DNA of 64,000 bases from an uncultured Oscillospiraceae bacterium. Lineage in GTDB: Bacteria; Bacillota; Clostridia; Oscillospirales; Oscillospiraceae. The stretch lies in assembly GCA_947629795.1 (NCBI GenBank), contig CANRFC010000001.1:1-64000 (forward strand). Direction: 5' to 3'. The translations under genes were made by a program, and so were the position numbers. Shown one piece after another: positions 45,301 to 60,300 of the stretch (its first letter is position 1; the number at the start of each line of letters is the position of its first letter). The notes beneath the pieces are model-generated. The model saw nothing but the letters and a program-made list of their open reading frames with translations. It was not told where the DNA came from and did no database searches.

Positions 45301-48300
45301 CACGTTGGTGGAGGGATAGAAGTCCACGGAGGCAGTGTCAGCAGTCTCATCGCCAGTCTTGCTGCCGAAGCCGCCCTTGTCAGTGGCCTTGCCCTCTACC
45401 TGCCAGCGGAGGAAGGTGTAGCCGGAATCGGGAACGGCTGTGACGGTCACCTTACCGCTGGAGGGCTTGCCGGTGGTGGGGTTGATGGTGACGCTGCCGC
45501 CGCCGGCGGTGCCGGTGTCGGTGTCATCCTTGTAGTCCTTGAGGGCTTCCACAGCGACTACCATGTCCACGGTGACGGTGCCGGTAATGCCGGTCCCCTT
45601 GTAGTTGTAACCGATATCGTTCGTGGAAGGATTCTTAGCCGTACCACCCTCGGGATAGGCGGTGACATCGCCGGTGACGACGGCGTAGATGGTCTTGCCG
45701 GCGTCCGCGTCAGTGATGGTGAGGGAATCCTTGTTGACGTTACGGCCAGTGACACTGCCGGAGTAACCAAGGCCCTGAATGAGGGTGTCGGTGCTGGGAT
45801 TCTTTGTTTTGCCGTCCATGTAGTACCAGTTGACAACAACTTCGTTCTTGTTGTAGACGGGCTGGGTAACGCCATTTACGTTCCGAAGGCCGGCGCCTAC
45901 ACCATTGGCGGTGGGAGTGACGGTAAGATTAATGGTCTCAAGCAGGCCGGTATTCTCATCATCGACAGTGGTAAGCTTCACATCGTCGTCCTCAATGAGA
46001 GGCGTGGAGTCAAACAGTTCCATGGTCAGAGTCTTGGTCACTGTGGAACCGCTATCATTGTGGAGGGCAAACTCCACAGCGAAGACGTCGCCGTCCTGGG
46101 GCTCATAACCCGCAATCTTATCCATCATCTGGAGCCAAGTGGGCTTACCGTCCTGGGCTGTAAACTTCAAGAGAGCCTCAGACCAGTCGTCCGTTGTCTG
46201 GGCAAAGGAATAATAGGTGACAGAATCCGAATTGACCAGAGCCTCGTTTACAGTGTGCGGCGTTCCGTCACGGGTCCAACTGACCAACTTGACGGCAGAT
46301 TCAGCGTGGTCATTCTTATCCTCGCTATCACCATCGTTCTGGCCCAAGTAGCGCCAACCGTTGGTAGTGATCTTCACTTCCCAATAGGGAGCCGCATTAG
46401 AGGGGTTAACGGACTGGGAGTGGTGGGTCGCATCGGTCTCACCAAAGAGCAGATACTTGGGATCATAGTTGTTCAGATCCCACTTCACCCGGTTGGAGGG
46501 GTTGGGGATATAGCCGTCGTTGGAGGCGATGGTAAGACGCAGGTCGGCCACATCATAGATGGTCTTATTCTCCGCATCGTAGGCCCACAGCTTGGCGAGA
46601 TAGGTGGTGGTACCGTCGGCATTGACTGTGACGTTGCTGGGATCGATGGTCGCCAGATTTGTGCTGTTTACCACGCCGGTGGCGGTCAGATTATGCCCAT
46701 CATACTTGCCGGCCTTTACCGTCAGGTTGGCATACTCACCAGCGCCCAGCACATAGCTTGTGCCGGAGTACTTTGTCGTCTCTGCAGTGAAGTAGGTAGA
46801 CGCCATACTGGGGTCTGTAAAGTTGTCCGCTGTCGCCTCGGTCTTGGTAACGACCAGGGTCACGTTACCCTTGAGGCTTCCGGTACCCACGTTGGTAACA
46901 CGGCCATCTGCGGCGGCCAGGAGGACGAAACCATCGGGATAGTCCGAACTGACCTGCTCGCTGCGCATGTTCCACGGGTCACCATCATTGAGCTGCAACG
47001 CGGGCTGCGCGCCGAAGGTGGCGGTAATCACCGCATTGGCTGTGGGGGTAAAGCTCGTAAAAGCGGTGCTGGCATCCGGGTCCCAAGCGCCGGTACTGCT
47101 GGCCTCAGCCCAGTTGTCAAAGACGTAATTGGTGTTGGGGTCAGCAACGAGGGTCACAGTGCCGCCGGGATTCGCACCCTTAGGAGCCTGAACATAGACG
47201 GTAGTGCTGGTGGTGTCCTTCACCTGGTCATTGTTCTGGCCGTTGGGGTTAACAGGGGTCACGGTGAGGCTGCCATAGCTGGTCTGGTCATCGGCCACCT
47301 TCACATCGACCTTATAGTCGGTGGTGAAGCTGTCCTGGGCCACCTCGGAGACATTGTCAGCGGTGGTCTCCCTGTCGGGCACGGTGACGGCATAGACGTA
47401 GTAGGTAGTGCCGGTGGACAGGCCGTTGATCCTCTGGTTAAGGCCCGTCAGCTCCACCTTACCACCGGCGGCGGGGCCGTCCACCTTGCCGTAGGCGCCA
47501 GCCACAACGTTACTAATACTGCTGGGGTCGGTGACGATCTTGCCGGCTTCGGGGGCCGTGTTGCTGGTGGTGACCACGTAGTAGAAGTCCACATCGGTGG
47601 CACTCTGGGCGGTGAGCTTGGTGATCTTGCCGGACTCAAAGGTGGCGCCGGACTGGTGGGGAATGGTCTCGGCCTCCACGGTGACGCCGCCAGCGGCGGT
47701 GACCGGGAAGAGATAGGTCAGGGTGAGGGTGCTGATACCAGCATCATTGGTGCTCACCGTGGCGGTGACCTCGCTGGCGGTGGAGTTCTTGGCCAGGATG
47801 GTGTAGTTGGCGACCTCCTCACTGCTGAAGATGTAGTTGGCATCCTTGGCGGTGAGGATAACCTCCACCTTATAGGCGGTGCCGGCGGCGAAAGTGGAAG
47901 GAGCGGGGTTGCCGCTGGGACCCTTCCAGGAAATGCTGGTGACCTTGGCGGCGCCAGTATCCGACGTATTGGTCGCGGGGCTGTTCACCTGGAGGTTCTG
48001 CAGACCGGGAAGGGTGGTCTGCGGCGTCTCGCCCTTCTTGGGTGCGGTGATGGTAACCACGTCCGCCTTGGTGATGACGGTGGGGCTGACAGTGTACTTG
48101 GCGTGGAACACGGGGCCAGTGGCAGTTGTCAGCTTATTATGGGTGGGCGTGAAGGCGGCGGCGTGGGTACCCTTGCCAATGCCGGTGGGCACATCCACGG
48201 GGATGGTGAGGTAAGCGCCCACGGGGAAGTTGAAGCCATTGTTCTTGATATTGGCATCGTTAAGGTTGATGGTCTCGGTCGTATTGTCAGCCTTATGCAG

Positions 48301-51300
48301 GGTCGCGTTCCAGGCCTTGCCGGAATCGGGCCAGTCTGTGCTCAAAGTGGTACTGGTGGTGGCGTTGCCGTCGAGAGTATCCTCGGCAAAGGGCAACTTG
48401 AGGCCGTTCAGGTCGGCGGTGCCGGTGTTGGTCAGGCGGATGGTGAAGTCGTTGTTAGAGTTGTACTTATAGGTCAGATCAATGGTGTCATTGGTGTTCT
48501 GGTCCACCACAGTGTTACCAGCCTTTTCCACGGACCACTTGACCGAGTAGCTCTCGGCGGTGATGACGACCTGGTACTCGTGACCAGCTGCAGCCGTGGT
48601 AATGTCGTTGGTGACAGTGAACACTGCATCCGTGGTCTTGGTGGTGCCGTCAACCTTGTAGTTCTTGATCACGGTGGAGGCGCCAGGGATGGCTGTGATC
48701 TCGTAGCTACCGGCAGGGACTTTGAAGGTGATCTTGTCTCCGTGATGGCCGTCGCTGCCCAGGGTGCCATTGACGGAATAGGTGTTATTGCTTCCGCCAT
48801 CCTGGTAGTCCAGCTTGGCGCTGGCTACGCTGGAAGTGTTTTCCTGGGGATCGGCCACGATGTCGAAGACCACGGTGTAAAGCTTCTGGGTGAGGGTGGC
48901 AGTGACGGGGGCGGCAGCGGTACCAACGGTGGCAGTGACGTCCGTCACCTTGGCAGTGCCGGCATTGGCATAGGTGCCATCAGCACCCTCCGCGGTGGCC
49001 ACAGTCCAGCTCATGGTGTAGTGAGGTTTGGTATCATCGCTGTTCCAGGTCTTATTGTCGGTCTGGGTCGCGGCTTCCTTATTCGCCGTAAAGGTGATGT
49101 CCTGGCCCTTGAGGACCTGGCCCTGGTCCTTCACCGCCACATCGCCAACCTCGGCAGTAACAGTGTCAGCGGCATAGGTGCCGGTGATGGCAGAGGCGAC
49201 CGCGACGCTGCCCTGGTTATTGACCTGGATGGCATCCTTGAGGTGGACGGTGTAGTAGTCCACGGTCTTGGTCTCTTCGGTGCCCTTGGCAGCGAAGGTC
49301 GCAGCTTCCACCTTGGTGGTGTCTCCGGCAGTGTTGGTGCTGGCAGCCCAGACGGTGTAAGCCTTGGCGGGGTCAATGGAAAGCCAGGTCGAATTGCTAC
49401 CGTCAGTCTTCTGCGGACGGTAGCCGTTGGCAGTCTTGTCCCAAACCAGGGCTACAGCCTCCGCATCGGTGGTGCCGTCATCGCCGGTCAGGTCCATGTA
49501 GAGCTTGTAGCCGGGGTCATCGTCACCCGTGACCGGGGTGCCGTCGGCCTTCACCTGGACCAGGGGAATGAACTGGGTCTTCACGGGGCCGGCTACGATA
49601 GCACCGGCGGCGTTGGCAGTGGCGCCGGTCTGGTAGATAGCCAGGTAGAGGTCGGAACCCATGTCATCGGCAGTGACGGTGTAGGTCTTGCCGGTCTCCC
49701 CACTAATGACCGTACCGTCAGTGACGGTGAGGGTATAGGCAGCCGCACTCGTATCCAGAGCCACGGTAGGTGTGGTCCCGGCAGTGGCCCTGATCCATTG
49801 GTACTTGATGTCGGGGGTAGTAGTGTCCAAAATCTCGGCATCCTTGGCGTTGGTGTCGGCAGTGCCGGTAAGGATGATCTTGCTCAGGTCGGCAGCCTGC
49901 CCTTCAAGCTGGGCAGTATCGCCCACGCCGGCGGTGACATCGGTGCCGGACTTGCCGGCAACCTCTGTGGTGGCGCTCTTCAGGGTCAGAGGATCAACGA
50001 CCAGCTTGTAGGTGTAGGTGACAGCAGGGCCAGTGGCTCCGGTGGTAGCATCCTTGGAAGTGAAAGCGAACTTGTACCACACGTCATCGCTGTTCACCAG
50101 GCCGGTACCTACTGTGAGGGTACCCAGAGTTGCCTCATCGGCGGTGCTGGTGGTACTGTCATTCTTCGCCAGAGGAATGGTCGTGTTTGTGTCATCCACG
50201 ATGGAGTCTTCCAAGGTCACTTCTGTGTGGCTAAAGACCGGGGTGCCGGTGGCATCAGCGCTGCTCCACTTCTTGGTCCAGTTGGAGCCGCCATCGGTGC
50301 TCTCACTGATCTCCAGGCTGACAGTCAGGGGGCTGTTGCCCTGGTTGGTGAGCTTGATGGGTGTGGTGATTGCGGAGCCATAATGATAGTAGATGGTTTC
50401 GGTATAGTCGCCCTCACCGGCCTGAGCAATCGTGCCGGTGATATCGCTATGGCTGGCGTTGACGGTAAGACCGTCCTTCGCCGTTTCCAGCTTCACCGTA
50501 AAGGTCAGGCGGTCCTGGTCGCCGTCCTTAGGAACGTTTGTCAACACGATGGTGTTGGTTGTGGTAGCCGTCTCGCCGGCAGCCTCCATGCCAATAACAG
50601 ACTTGCCCTTGGTGGAGTCCGGTGTGGCGGTGATGGTGTAGGTGCCCTTGGGGACCTTGAACTTTACAGAGTTCGTATCGTCCAGGGTGGCGGCGTTGTA
50701 GGTCTTCTCGCCGCCGTCTGTCTTGTCAGCGCCGGTGGTGAAGGTCACATTGCCCTTTACCAGGGTGATGAGGGACAGGTCGGTGCCCACGCCGCCGGTG
50801 ATGGTGCCGGTGACGGTGTAGGTGTTCTGGGTCAGCTTGGCGGTGACCTCGGTCTTGCTGTTGATGGTCAGGGTCTCGCCGGTGGTGCTGGCGGTGGTGC
50901 TGTCCTGGTTGGCACCGGCGCCGGTGGCATCGGTGTAATCGGCGGGCAAGGTGCCAGGAGTAGCGGTATCAGCCACCTTGTTCTGCCAGGTCAGAGCGTA
51001 ATCCTGAGACCAAGTGGCAGCAACCACCTTAACCTGCTGTCCCTTAAGGACGGGGGTCTCAGAGGTGTAACTCGCAGCACCATGGGTGGCGGAGAGACCG
51101 GGGATGGGATTGGTGGTGTCAAAGGTCTCGCCAGTACCGGTCTTGTATTCCACAGTGGAAGTCGGTTTCACCAGCTTCACGGTGTAGTAGTCCACCGTCT
51201 TGGCCTTATCGGTGTAGGTCACATCAAGGTTTGTATCCACCAGGTTGGCGGCATCGCCGGCGATGGCGCTGGCCTTGATGGAATAGGTGTGACCGGTGAT

Positions 51301-54300
51301 AAGGTCCTCGGCCTTGAAGGTCTTGGAGCCGTCATTCCAAGTGGCAAGAACCTCAATGGTCGTATCCGCGTCGTCCACCAGTGTGATGGTGTAGGCGGGG
51401 TCAGTGTTGCCGGTGATGGCGGCACTGTCCTTCTGCACCGTGATGGTGGCGGTGTACTTGACGACAGCGCGGTGGGTAATGACCGAGCCGGTGACAGGAG
51501 AAGTGGCATCCTTGGGCTCGACGAGAACGTAAATGTCCTTGCCTTCATAGGTGTCGGCAACACCCGGATAGGTATCTGTGGTAACGCCGGAAATGACAGT
51601 GGCCTTGTTGTCGGTCTTCAAAGTTTCGAGAGAATCCTTATCAGTGACGGTCTCGTCATGGTCCACGGCATACCAGGTGAATTTCAGGTCGGTGTGGTCA
51701 ATTTCCACATCGCCGCTCTTCACAGTCTCGACCTTAAGGGTGTCACCCACTTCGACATTTTCAGTATCATCCGCAATCTTCACATCGGGCTCAGGCGTGG
51801 TGTCATAGAACTCTGCGCTGCTCAGCCCCTGGGCCTGGACATTCAGGACCAGGATATAAGTCAGCGTTGTTCCATTGCTGGCAGTCCCATCGGCCTTTGT
51901 GGCGAAGTTCATGGTGTACTTGGCCACATGGACGCCGGCGGGAATAGGCTTGCTGTCCTTCTTATCCTTAATGGTGATCTTGAAGGATTCGTTCTTGCCG
52001 TCCTTCGCAATATCCGGCGTGGCGCTGGCGAAATCGCCCATGGTGGGAACAAAGATATCCCCATCGTTGGAGCTATCAGCCGCAATGCTCACCTTGTAAA
52101 GAATATCTGTGCCCTCGTTGACCAGGTTCACAGGGACTTCCACATCGCCAGTCCAACCGTAACTCTTCGTCACCACCGCGATGTAGGTGTTGCTCACCTC
52201 GGTGGGGGTGGGAGAGACATTATTTGTGGAACTGTAATCGCCGGTGTGGCTCTCAGTTACCACAGCGCTGATCTCGGATGTCTTGGTGTGGTCGGTAATG
52301 CCGTCGTCCACTTTCAGCTTGAACAAGGACCCTTGCAGGTAGATACCGAAGCTGTGGTTGGCCGTGGTATCAAGGGCGTTCGCCAATGCGGTGTCACCCT
52401 CTGTAGCGCTTGCATCATAGGGGACTTTCAAGCCGGTGGTACCCTTAATGGAGCTACCATCCGCCAGGGTAAAGCCAATCGTATAGGTCCCCTTGGGAAC
52501 TTCGAACTCTGCAGTGCCGCCACCGGCAAGGCCGGACACTGCGCCGCCTATGGCATTGAACTTATGGCTGTTCGCGGCTCCGCTCGCGGCGGTCGTGTAA
52601 GTATTATGACCGTCGGACATGGTGATCTCGGTGGCCGTACCAGTGCCCTTGACGTACGCCGTCACAATGTAGGTCTGCTGCTTCAGCTCCGCCTTGATGG
52701 TACCAATGGCAGTGCTGTAGGTCTTGGTGATGCCATTGTTGGTAAACGCCTGATCCGCCGTGTCAGCGGTGGCGTCCACAAACCAGCTCAGCTTGTAGTC
52801 CTGGGTTCCCCAGTCCTTGGTCTCGGCGAACTTGACCTCGGTGCCGGTGAGGACGTGCTTGCCGGAGGCTACCACAAAGTCGCTGGCCGTAGGCACGGTG
52901 GCCTGGAGCTTGTAGTTCGCATCGGTGTTTTCGATGATGCCGGTCTCGTCCATATCCTCGTAGGCGTTCTTGACGGCGGCGTGGTCGTCCAGGGTCACCG
53001 TGTGGTAGATCACGCCGGCGCTCTGGCCCACAGCCGCGATGGTCTTGCCGGTGTTCTTCATGGTGCCATCGCCCTCGGCGATGTTGGTGAAGACGTAGTA
53101 GGTGGTGCCGGGAATGAGGTTAGTGACATTGTAGTGGTTGGTGTCAAATGTCACTCCAACGGTGGCATCCTTCGTGTAAGTGTCACCGCTCTTGGTGTAA
53201 ATCTCCACGGTATAGTCGGTGCCGCCCAGCTTGTTGCCGCTGGTGGAGTCCTCATAAAGGGTCACGGTGGAATCATAGGGAAGGGCAGTCACCGTGGTGG
53301 TAGCGGTACCGGTGGCGTTGTTGGCGCCCTTGACCCGCAGCCACAGATACTTGCCGGCGTCGCCATCGACGGAGGTGTAGGTTGCCTCCGTGCTTACAGC
53401 ACCAGTCGCATCAGCGGCAGGCTCGTCGGCAGTCTCGGTAATGAACCACTCATAGGTCACGTCGGAGTCAGTCTTGCCAGCGCTGTTTTCCTTTTTCAGC
53501 GTGTAGGTATAGGGCTTGGTAGCGTCATCCGTTGCCCGATCCTCGCTGTCTGTGTAGGTAATGGTGTCGGCGCTAAAGGTGCCGCTGCTCTCCTTCATGG
53601 TCACGGCGGTGATCTTGGCCTGGAGGACGGTGTACTTCACCGTGTAGGTCACGGCGGGGCCGTCGGTGGTTCCGTCCACCTGCTTGGAGGTGAAGGCCAG
53701 GGGGACGTCATAGGAGGTCACGGTGCCGTCGGTCTTCTTCACGTTCAGGCCGTCGGCAAAGGCCACCTTGAACTCCTTGGACGCACCGGCAGCGAGTTCA
53801 AAGCCGGTGCCGTAGGTCACACCGTTAGGCACGGTAACAGTGATCTTGCCGGTACTGTCGTCCATTGTGGCAACATTGGGGTCGGCAAGGCTCACCGTCA
53901 ACTTGGTGTTGCCGGTGTTGGTGAGGGTGATGGTGTAGGTGTTGGTGTTGTAGTCCAGCTCCACCGACTTTGCCAAATCTTCGGCAACTAAGGCGCCGGT
54001 GCTCTCGGCGGTCACGCCCTCGCCCTCGGCCTTCAGCTTGTAGACGGTCTTGTCCACATAGACCCGCAGGACGCCTGTGGCCGCACCGCTCACCGTGTAG
54101 GGAGTGACACTCGCATCAGGATCGGTACTGCTTGTCGCGTTCGCACCGGTCCGATAGCCCAGGATGGTGCTGCCGTCGGCCTCGGTGGCACCCAGGGTGT
54201 AGCCGGCATTGGTGATAGTACCGCCGGTCAGGCCGCTCTTGGGAACGTTGAAGGTATAGGCTCCATCCGTGGGCGTAACCTTGAACACATGGCCGTCGTT

Positions 54301-57300
54301 GGTCAGGGTGACTTCGGTCACCGAAGCGCCGTTGGTCTTGGCGTAGACGTCGCCGGTGATCTCATAGGTGTTCTGCTTCAGGACGCCGCCGATATAGGTC
54401 TTGGCGGTCACTTCAGTGGTGTAGCCGGTGCCGGTGGCGGCAGTCTTATCCTGGGGATCGCCCCGATCGTGGCTTTCCGCCCAGGTGGGCTCTACAGTAA
54501 CGTTGTTCGCCATACGCCAGGTGAGCTTGTAGTCCTGGTCCCAGCTCTTGGCCTTGGCGGTCACCTTGGTGCCGGTGAGCACGGCGGTGCCGGAGGCTAC
54601 GTCGATCGCAGCCTCGTTATCATTGCCGGTCTGCAAGGTATCCACAGCGTAGGTGCCGGAGGCAAAGCTCTCGCCCACCTCGTTAGTGTCGCTGTCCTTG
54701 GCGTGCTCCTGGCTGAAGTTGGAGGTGGTCACGGTGTAGAAGTTCACCTCAGCCTCAGGAACGGTGGGGGTCACTTCCTCACCGGTTTCCACCTTGGGAG
54801 ACGTGGTTCCGGCCACCCGGTTGATGGTAACGCTGTAATCCACGCCACCCACAAGGGCGGAGCTGGAAGTGCTGTGCTTGTCGCTGCCGAAGTTGGCTCC
54901 AGTCAGAGTGACGTTCTTTGTCTCGTCAGTGGGGTGCACAAGAACTATCTCGTAATTGCCCTTCGCGGCATCCGCAATGGCGTTGTCATCCACATTCACC
55001 ACCACGCTGGCGTCGTAGTCCACGGGGATGACGTTGGACAGAACGGAGTTGGGATTGGCGGTCTGCGCGTTTTCAACCACGCTCACCACTGCGTAAACGT
55101 ACTTACCCTTGGCGGCGGCGGGCACCTCAATTGTGCCGTCAGCCTTGGCGGTAATCTCTGTGCCGGTCTCGCCGGCAGTAACATTGCCGGGTTTGCTGTC
55201 GGCGTAGTACCAGGTCCAGATCAGCTCGTTGGGGTCGATCTTCGAGTCGGTATAGCTGACCTTCTCCACGAACTTGTGATCATCATGGTCCACATTGACG
55301 GTGCCCACACGGGTACTACCGTCCCCAGTAGCCAGCTTGACGCCGATCTCAGCCTTTGTGAGGTTCTTCTTATCGGCTGTGATGTCCAGCGTGACAGCCT
55401 CAGTCTTCGCGTTCGCCTTGGCGTTGGGAGCATCGGTCGGGCCCAACTGATAGTCGGCCACGAAGGAATAGCCATTCTTGACGTCCTTTGCCTTGAGCCA
55501 AGCCGGTTTCAGAGTATAGGTGACCACACCGGTAGAGTCGTCCTTTGTCACGACAACCTTATCGGCTTCTGCTGTCAGCTCATTGCCGTCCAGCGTGATC
55601 TTGTTGAGATTGGTGCCGCTGTTGGGGGTAAAGGTCAGCACCACATCACCCGTGCCGTCAGTCTTGCTGTATGTGTTCGGATCAATGGCCAGCGTAGCCA
55701 CCTTATAGAACACAGGCGTCAGGGTGATGGTGTCACCGGCCTTAATGGTAGCATCGGTGGGATCGAAGACAGCGGGGTTGGAACCAACGCTGGCATTTGT
55801 ATCGCCAGCCTTGGCAATCACGATACCAGTGCTACCATTCTCGCCAGCAGTCACATTCCACTGCTTGAAGACATAGCCGTCGGGCACGGTGACCATAATG
55901 CCTGCGGTGGCGTCAGCGCCGGTGAGGTACAAAGAAGTCCCAGAGTTGCTCCCAGCCGTCACAGTGCCGGTCACGCCGGAAACTGCGGCGCCCTTATCAT
56001 CCTTCGCAGCGTCGATCTTCACAGCATAAATGGGCTTGTACGCAGCAGTGAGGACCACCTTTTCGGTGACGGTCAAATCAGAGTTTGCTGTCGTAATCTC
56101 GCCGGTGCTGTTGTCGCTCTTCGGATAGGTATACTTGCCAAAGGCATATTTGGATGTCTCCGTGATTCCTGCGGCCAGCTTTACTGTTGCGCCGGAGGGC
56201 ACAGCAATGCGCTTCGTAGAGGTACCAGCACCAGCGGCATCGTTGTTCGCCGTGCGGACAATGGTGTTTGCTGTGATGGTAGGCTCACCGCCGGTAAAGG
56301 CCTTATCTGCCCACTCAATGCTCAGCAGGTCAACATTGAACGGCTCATCCGGATTGCCGTCCTGGTAGTTGTCAGATGTGATCTTAGTCGTAGTGGCATA
56401 GCCATTGACATAGACCGTGTAATCAACGCCGGTCGTCAAATCCTCAAATTTGTAGCCCTTACCGTTCACACCTGTACCAGTGGCATATTCGGTCACAGTC
56501 GTGCCATTGTTGCCGTGCAGTGCAATGGTCTCAATACCAACATTGTCGGTAGCCGTGTGCGCAGTATCATTAATGTAGGTATCCACCAGAGCGTAGAATT
56601 TGCTGCTCTGGTTGACCACCAACTTCAGGGGTACCTCGATGGTCAGGTCACCATCCGTGACCTCCAGCGTAGCGGTATAACCATCGGTCTTCACGGCCTT
56701 GCCGGCCTTATAGGGCACCGTAATGGTAGCACCTGTGGTGCCAGTCACCAAGGCTGCGCCACTGACGGTGCTGGTAGGATCACCGAAGGCATCATTCGTA
56801 TCATCGCCCTTAATGCTGATCGTCAGGTTACCGGTGGCCACATTGCCCAGGTTCTTGATGGTCACAACAGCGTCACCGGCAGCATAGCCAGCCTCCACCG
56901 TGATGGTCACACCGGCAGTGGTCATAGTCTTCGTCTCGCTCCCCACCGCATACTCCGTAGCCTGGAGGTTCTTGAAGTTCGCAGTGAGGGTAGTGTCGGC
57001 AGTGGGATGGAAGAACACAGGGTTGTCGGTAGCAGCCTTATCGTTTCCAATGGCCGCAGTGCTGCCGAACGTGCCCTCACCGCCGTCCTCAATGCTCCAA
57101 CCGGTAAACTTACCCCGATTGATGACGGTATCGGTGGTCACTCCGGCTTCCACTTCGGTCCCCGTGCCGTGGTCCACCTTGACCTCGCCGGTGGGCTTGG
57201 TCACAGTGCCCACGTCGGTGGCGCCGGACCGGACCTTCACCGTGTAAACGGCGGTAAAGTCAGCGGTGAGGGTAATGTCATCGGTGCCGTCCGCTTTGGT

Positions 57301-60300
57301 CGCGTAAGCTGTCCACCCCGTGAAGCTGCCGCCGGCAGACCCGTCCGTCCACAGAGTCTCCCCGTCCTTGTTGCTCAGACGGTAGCCCTCAGCCTCCGTA
57401 GCGGTCAGCTTAATGGTCTGCGCCACCCCGGAGGGAACGTAGAGGGCTACACAGGCAGTGTTATACGGGCCAACATTGGAGTTGGTCTGGATTTGTGCCT
57501 TGTTTGTGGAAGAATCAACAGTAGTTCCGTTCTCGGATACCGCCGTGACCACTTTCAGCATAGGTACCGTAGCCACTACCGCGCTTCCATCAGCCACAGA
57601 TTGGAAATTCGAGCTCGCCGGTGTGGGGCACCCGTTCACGTAGATCTTATAGGTAACGCCACCGCCACCCACACTCAGATTATTGACCGTGTAAGTGCCG
57701 TCATTATTATCCTTGATCTGCTTTGTACCGCTTTGGTCCGTGCCGGCCACAAGCGTCTCGGTGCTGCCGTTTACCTGCATGACTTGAATATGCATGCCCT
57801 TCAGATCGGCAGACACAGCATTCTTGTAGGTCAGCTTAACGGTTGCAGTAAAGTTGTCATCCTCCATGTTGGCGGTCATGGTGACATCGCTGGTGGGCTG
57901 CACATAGAGAATGGTCTTCGTCCCATCCTTGTAGAGGCCACTTATAGCGTTTACCGCACTGCCGCTGGTCGCCGCGTCATAGGCGCCCTCCAGGGTGCCG
58001 GTGGTAAGCGCCCAGCCCTTCAGCCGCTTGCCGCTGGCGGCGGCCACGTTCACGCTGATCCGCTTGCCGGCGTCCACGTAGGCCACAGCGCTGGAGGCCT
58101 TCTTAGTAGTGTCCGCAGAGACTTCAGAAGCCCAGGCGGCACCAGTGGGTGTAAATGTCGCCGTCACCTTATACTGCTGGGTCAGGTGGGCAGTAATAGC
58201 CACGTCAGCATCAATGCCGGCGATGCTGTACGTCTCTTCAACAGCATTCACGTTGGCTGTGGTAAGACCGCTATTCTTATCGGTAGCCCCGGCGGCAGCG
58301 GTCCAAAGGTTATTGGCATCGCCGCTCTTATTCAGGCGGTAATGCTTGGTGGTGGAGGTATTCAAGGTAGCCTTTACACCCACGGTAGGCGTTCCGTCAG
58401 CAGTGGCAGGCACGCGGATAGGCCCAGCGCCATAGCTGCCGGCCGTGGTCTTGATTTGCACCGTGCAGGCCCCATTCTCCAGGGTATCATCCGCCGTATC
58501 GCTCACAGCGGCCACCGTAAGCTCATACATGACGACGTCCTCCGACATATCTTCGGCGGTGTCGTACTTGATTTGCTGGGTGGTCTTGTAGCCGTTGACG
58601 TACACATCGTACACCGGCACACTATCCAGAGTGGATCCTGCGTACACCTCGGTATTAGTATAAACACCGTTGCTGCTCGCCGAGGTCAGGGTATAACTCT
58701 TAGTGCTGTCGGCAGAGTTGACCAGCTTCACCTCGGTGACCAGAGTACTGTCGGCAGCATTATTATACTTTGTAGTGACCGTGGCGGTGAACTCGTCCTT
58801 CACGAACACCGCCTCGATGGTGGCGTTGTCATCCGCGGGGAAGAAGTAGGCGGTTTCCTCGGTGCCATCGGCGGTTGTGCCATCAGAAGCAGCCGTCTTC
58901 TTCAACTCGCCGCCAATGACCACCCACTTCTCAAAGCGGTAGCCATCATCCGGAGTCGGGTCACTCAAAGTCACATAGCTGCCCTTATCCACCTGGGCGT
59001 TGCCGCCGGTGGCCGGCGCGCCGCCAATCGTCGCCGAAGGCGCCTTCACCTCGGCGGTATAAACGCCGTGATCATCGCCATTACCCGTCGGCGTAGTCGT
59101 ATCGCCGCCGTCCACCAGCTTGTACACAGTGTACTGCTGCTGGAAGTTGGCCTGCAGCGTGACCGCATTCGCGGGCATAGCAAAGGTATTTGCCGCCGTA
59201 TCAGTCTTGAATCCTTCGGGCACATCCGTAGCCGGATCCCAACTGTCAAAGCGGTAGTCGGTGGCAGCGGTCACCGAGGTGGTCACGCTGGTCCCACTCT
59301 TGCAATAGACGGTCGTTCCGGTTGTGTTGTTCACCGTCTGCCCAAGGGCGGCAGCGCTGTTGCCCGTGGAACCGTCGGTCTTAAGTGTCAGGCTGTACAG
59401 CTCAATAACGATCTCAGCCAGATCCTCGTTAGCGCCTTTGATTTTATCAGCCGCCAGGGTCGCCTCAGCACCCACAAAGGTCTTCGGAGCACCCGTCGGC
59501 CCGCTCACTGTGAAGGTATAGGGAGCCAAAGTGTCCTTGATCCCGTTAAATGTGGCGGAGCCACCTGTCGTGACCTTATCCTCTACCTTGTTGTTATCCT
59601 TATTCGTCAGGGTCACAGTCAAATCAGTCTGCGCCGTACCGTTGATTTTCACAATGACCTTTTGGGCATAGGATTCCAGCACAAACTTAGCTGTCAGTGT
59701 AGCCTGGCTTGTGCCCACGGTATAGGTGGCCTTCCAATTGTTGGTACTATCAATTGTCAGTCCAGCAGTATTAGCGCTCGCCGCCCAGGACGGGTTACCC
59801 ATCGTATAGTTGGTCTTCGGCTTGGCAGCCACAGTGACAGTCTGCCCAGGCAGATAGTAGTTGGTCAGATCGTTGGTTTCTGTTGCTGTCAACGGCTGCG
59901 TTGCACCAAACGCCACAAAGCCATTCGCCTGGTCCACCGGGTCCGTCGCCAGGGTCACACCGTAGAAAATCACATCGGCAGTGACAGTGCTGCCGTCAAC
60001 AGTGCTTTCAGTGTCGTTGAGTGTAACGTTCACCGTGCTGTCCACATCTCCGACGAAAATATCATAGTCGGCGGCGTCAAATGCGACGTTAGCAAAGGTA
60101 GCCGATTGCCCATCAGCCGCCAGAGTACCGGTATACTTCACGTCTGTACCCTGCTTCAATGTCACCGCCGTGCCGGCGGTCAGGGCATGAGCCGTACCCT
60201 TAGCGTTCTTCCAGAAGTTCACCGTCACATTGGCGGTCTTCTTCGCAAAGGTAGCAGTATGGCTGGCAGCAGTGGTGATGCCTGTTTCCTTCAGGGGATT

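Noticed and set aside
41095-53991. A 4298-codon plus-strand open frame opposite the giant surface gene
   Set aside because: It is the antisense shadow of a GC-rich, Gly/Thr/Val-rich repeat gene whose codon choice avoids TTA, CTA and TCA. It has no ribosome binding site, signal peptide or family resemblance, and the minus frame has clear SLH and signal-peptide ends.
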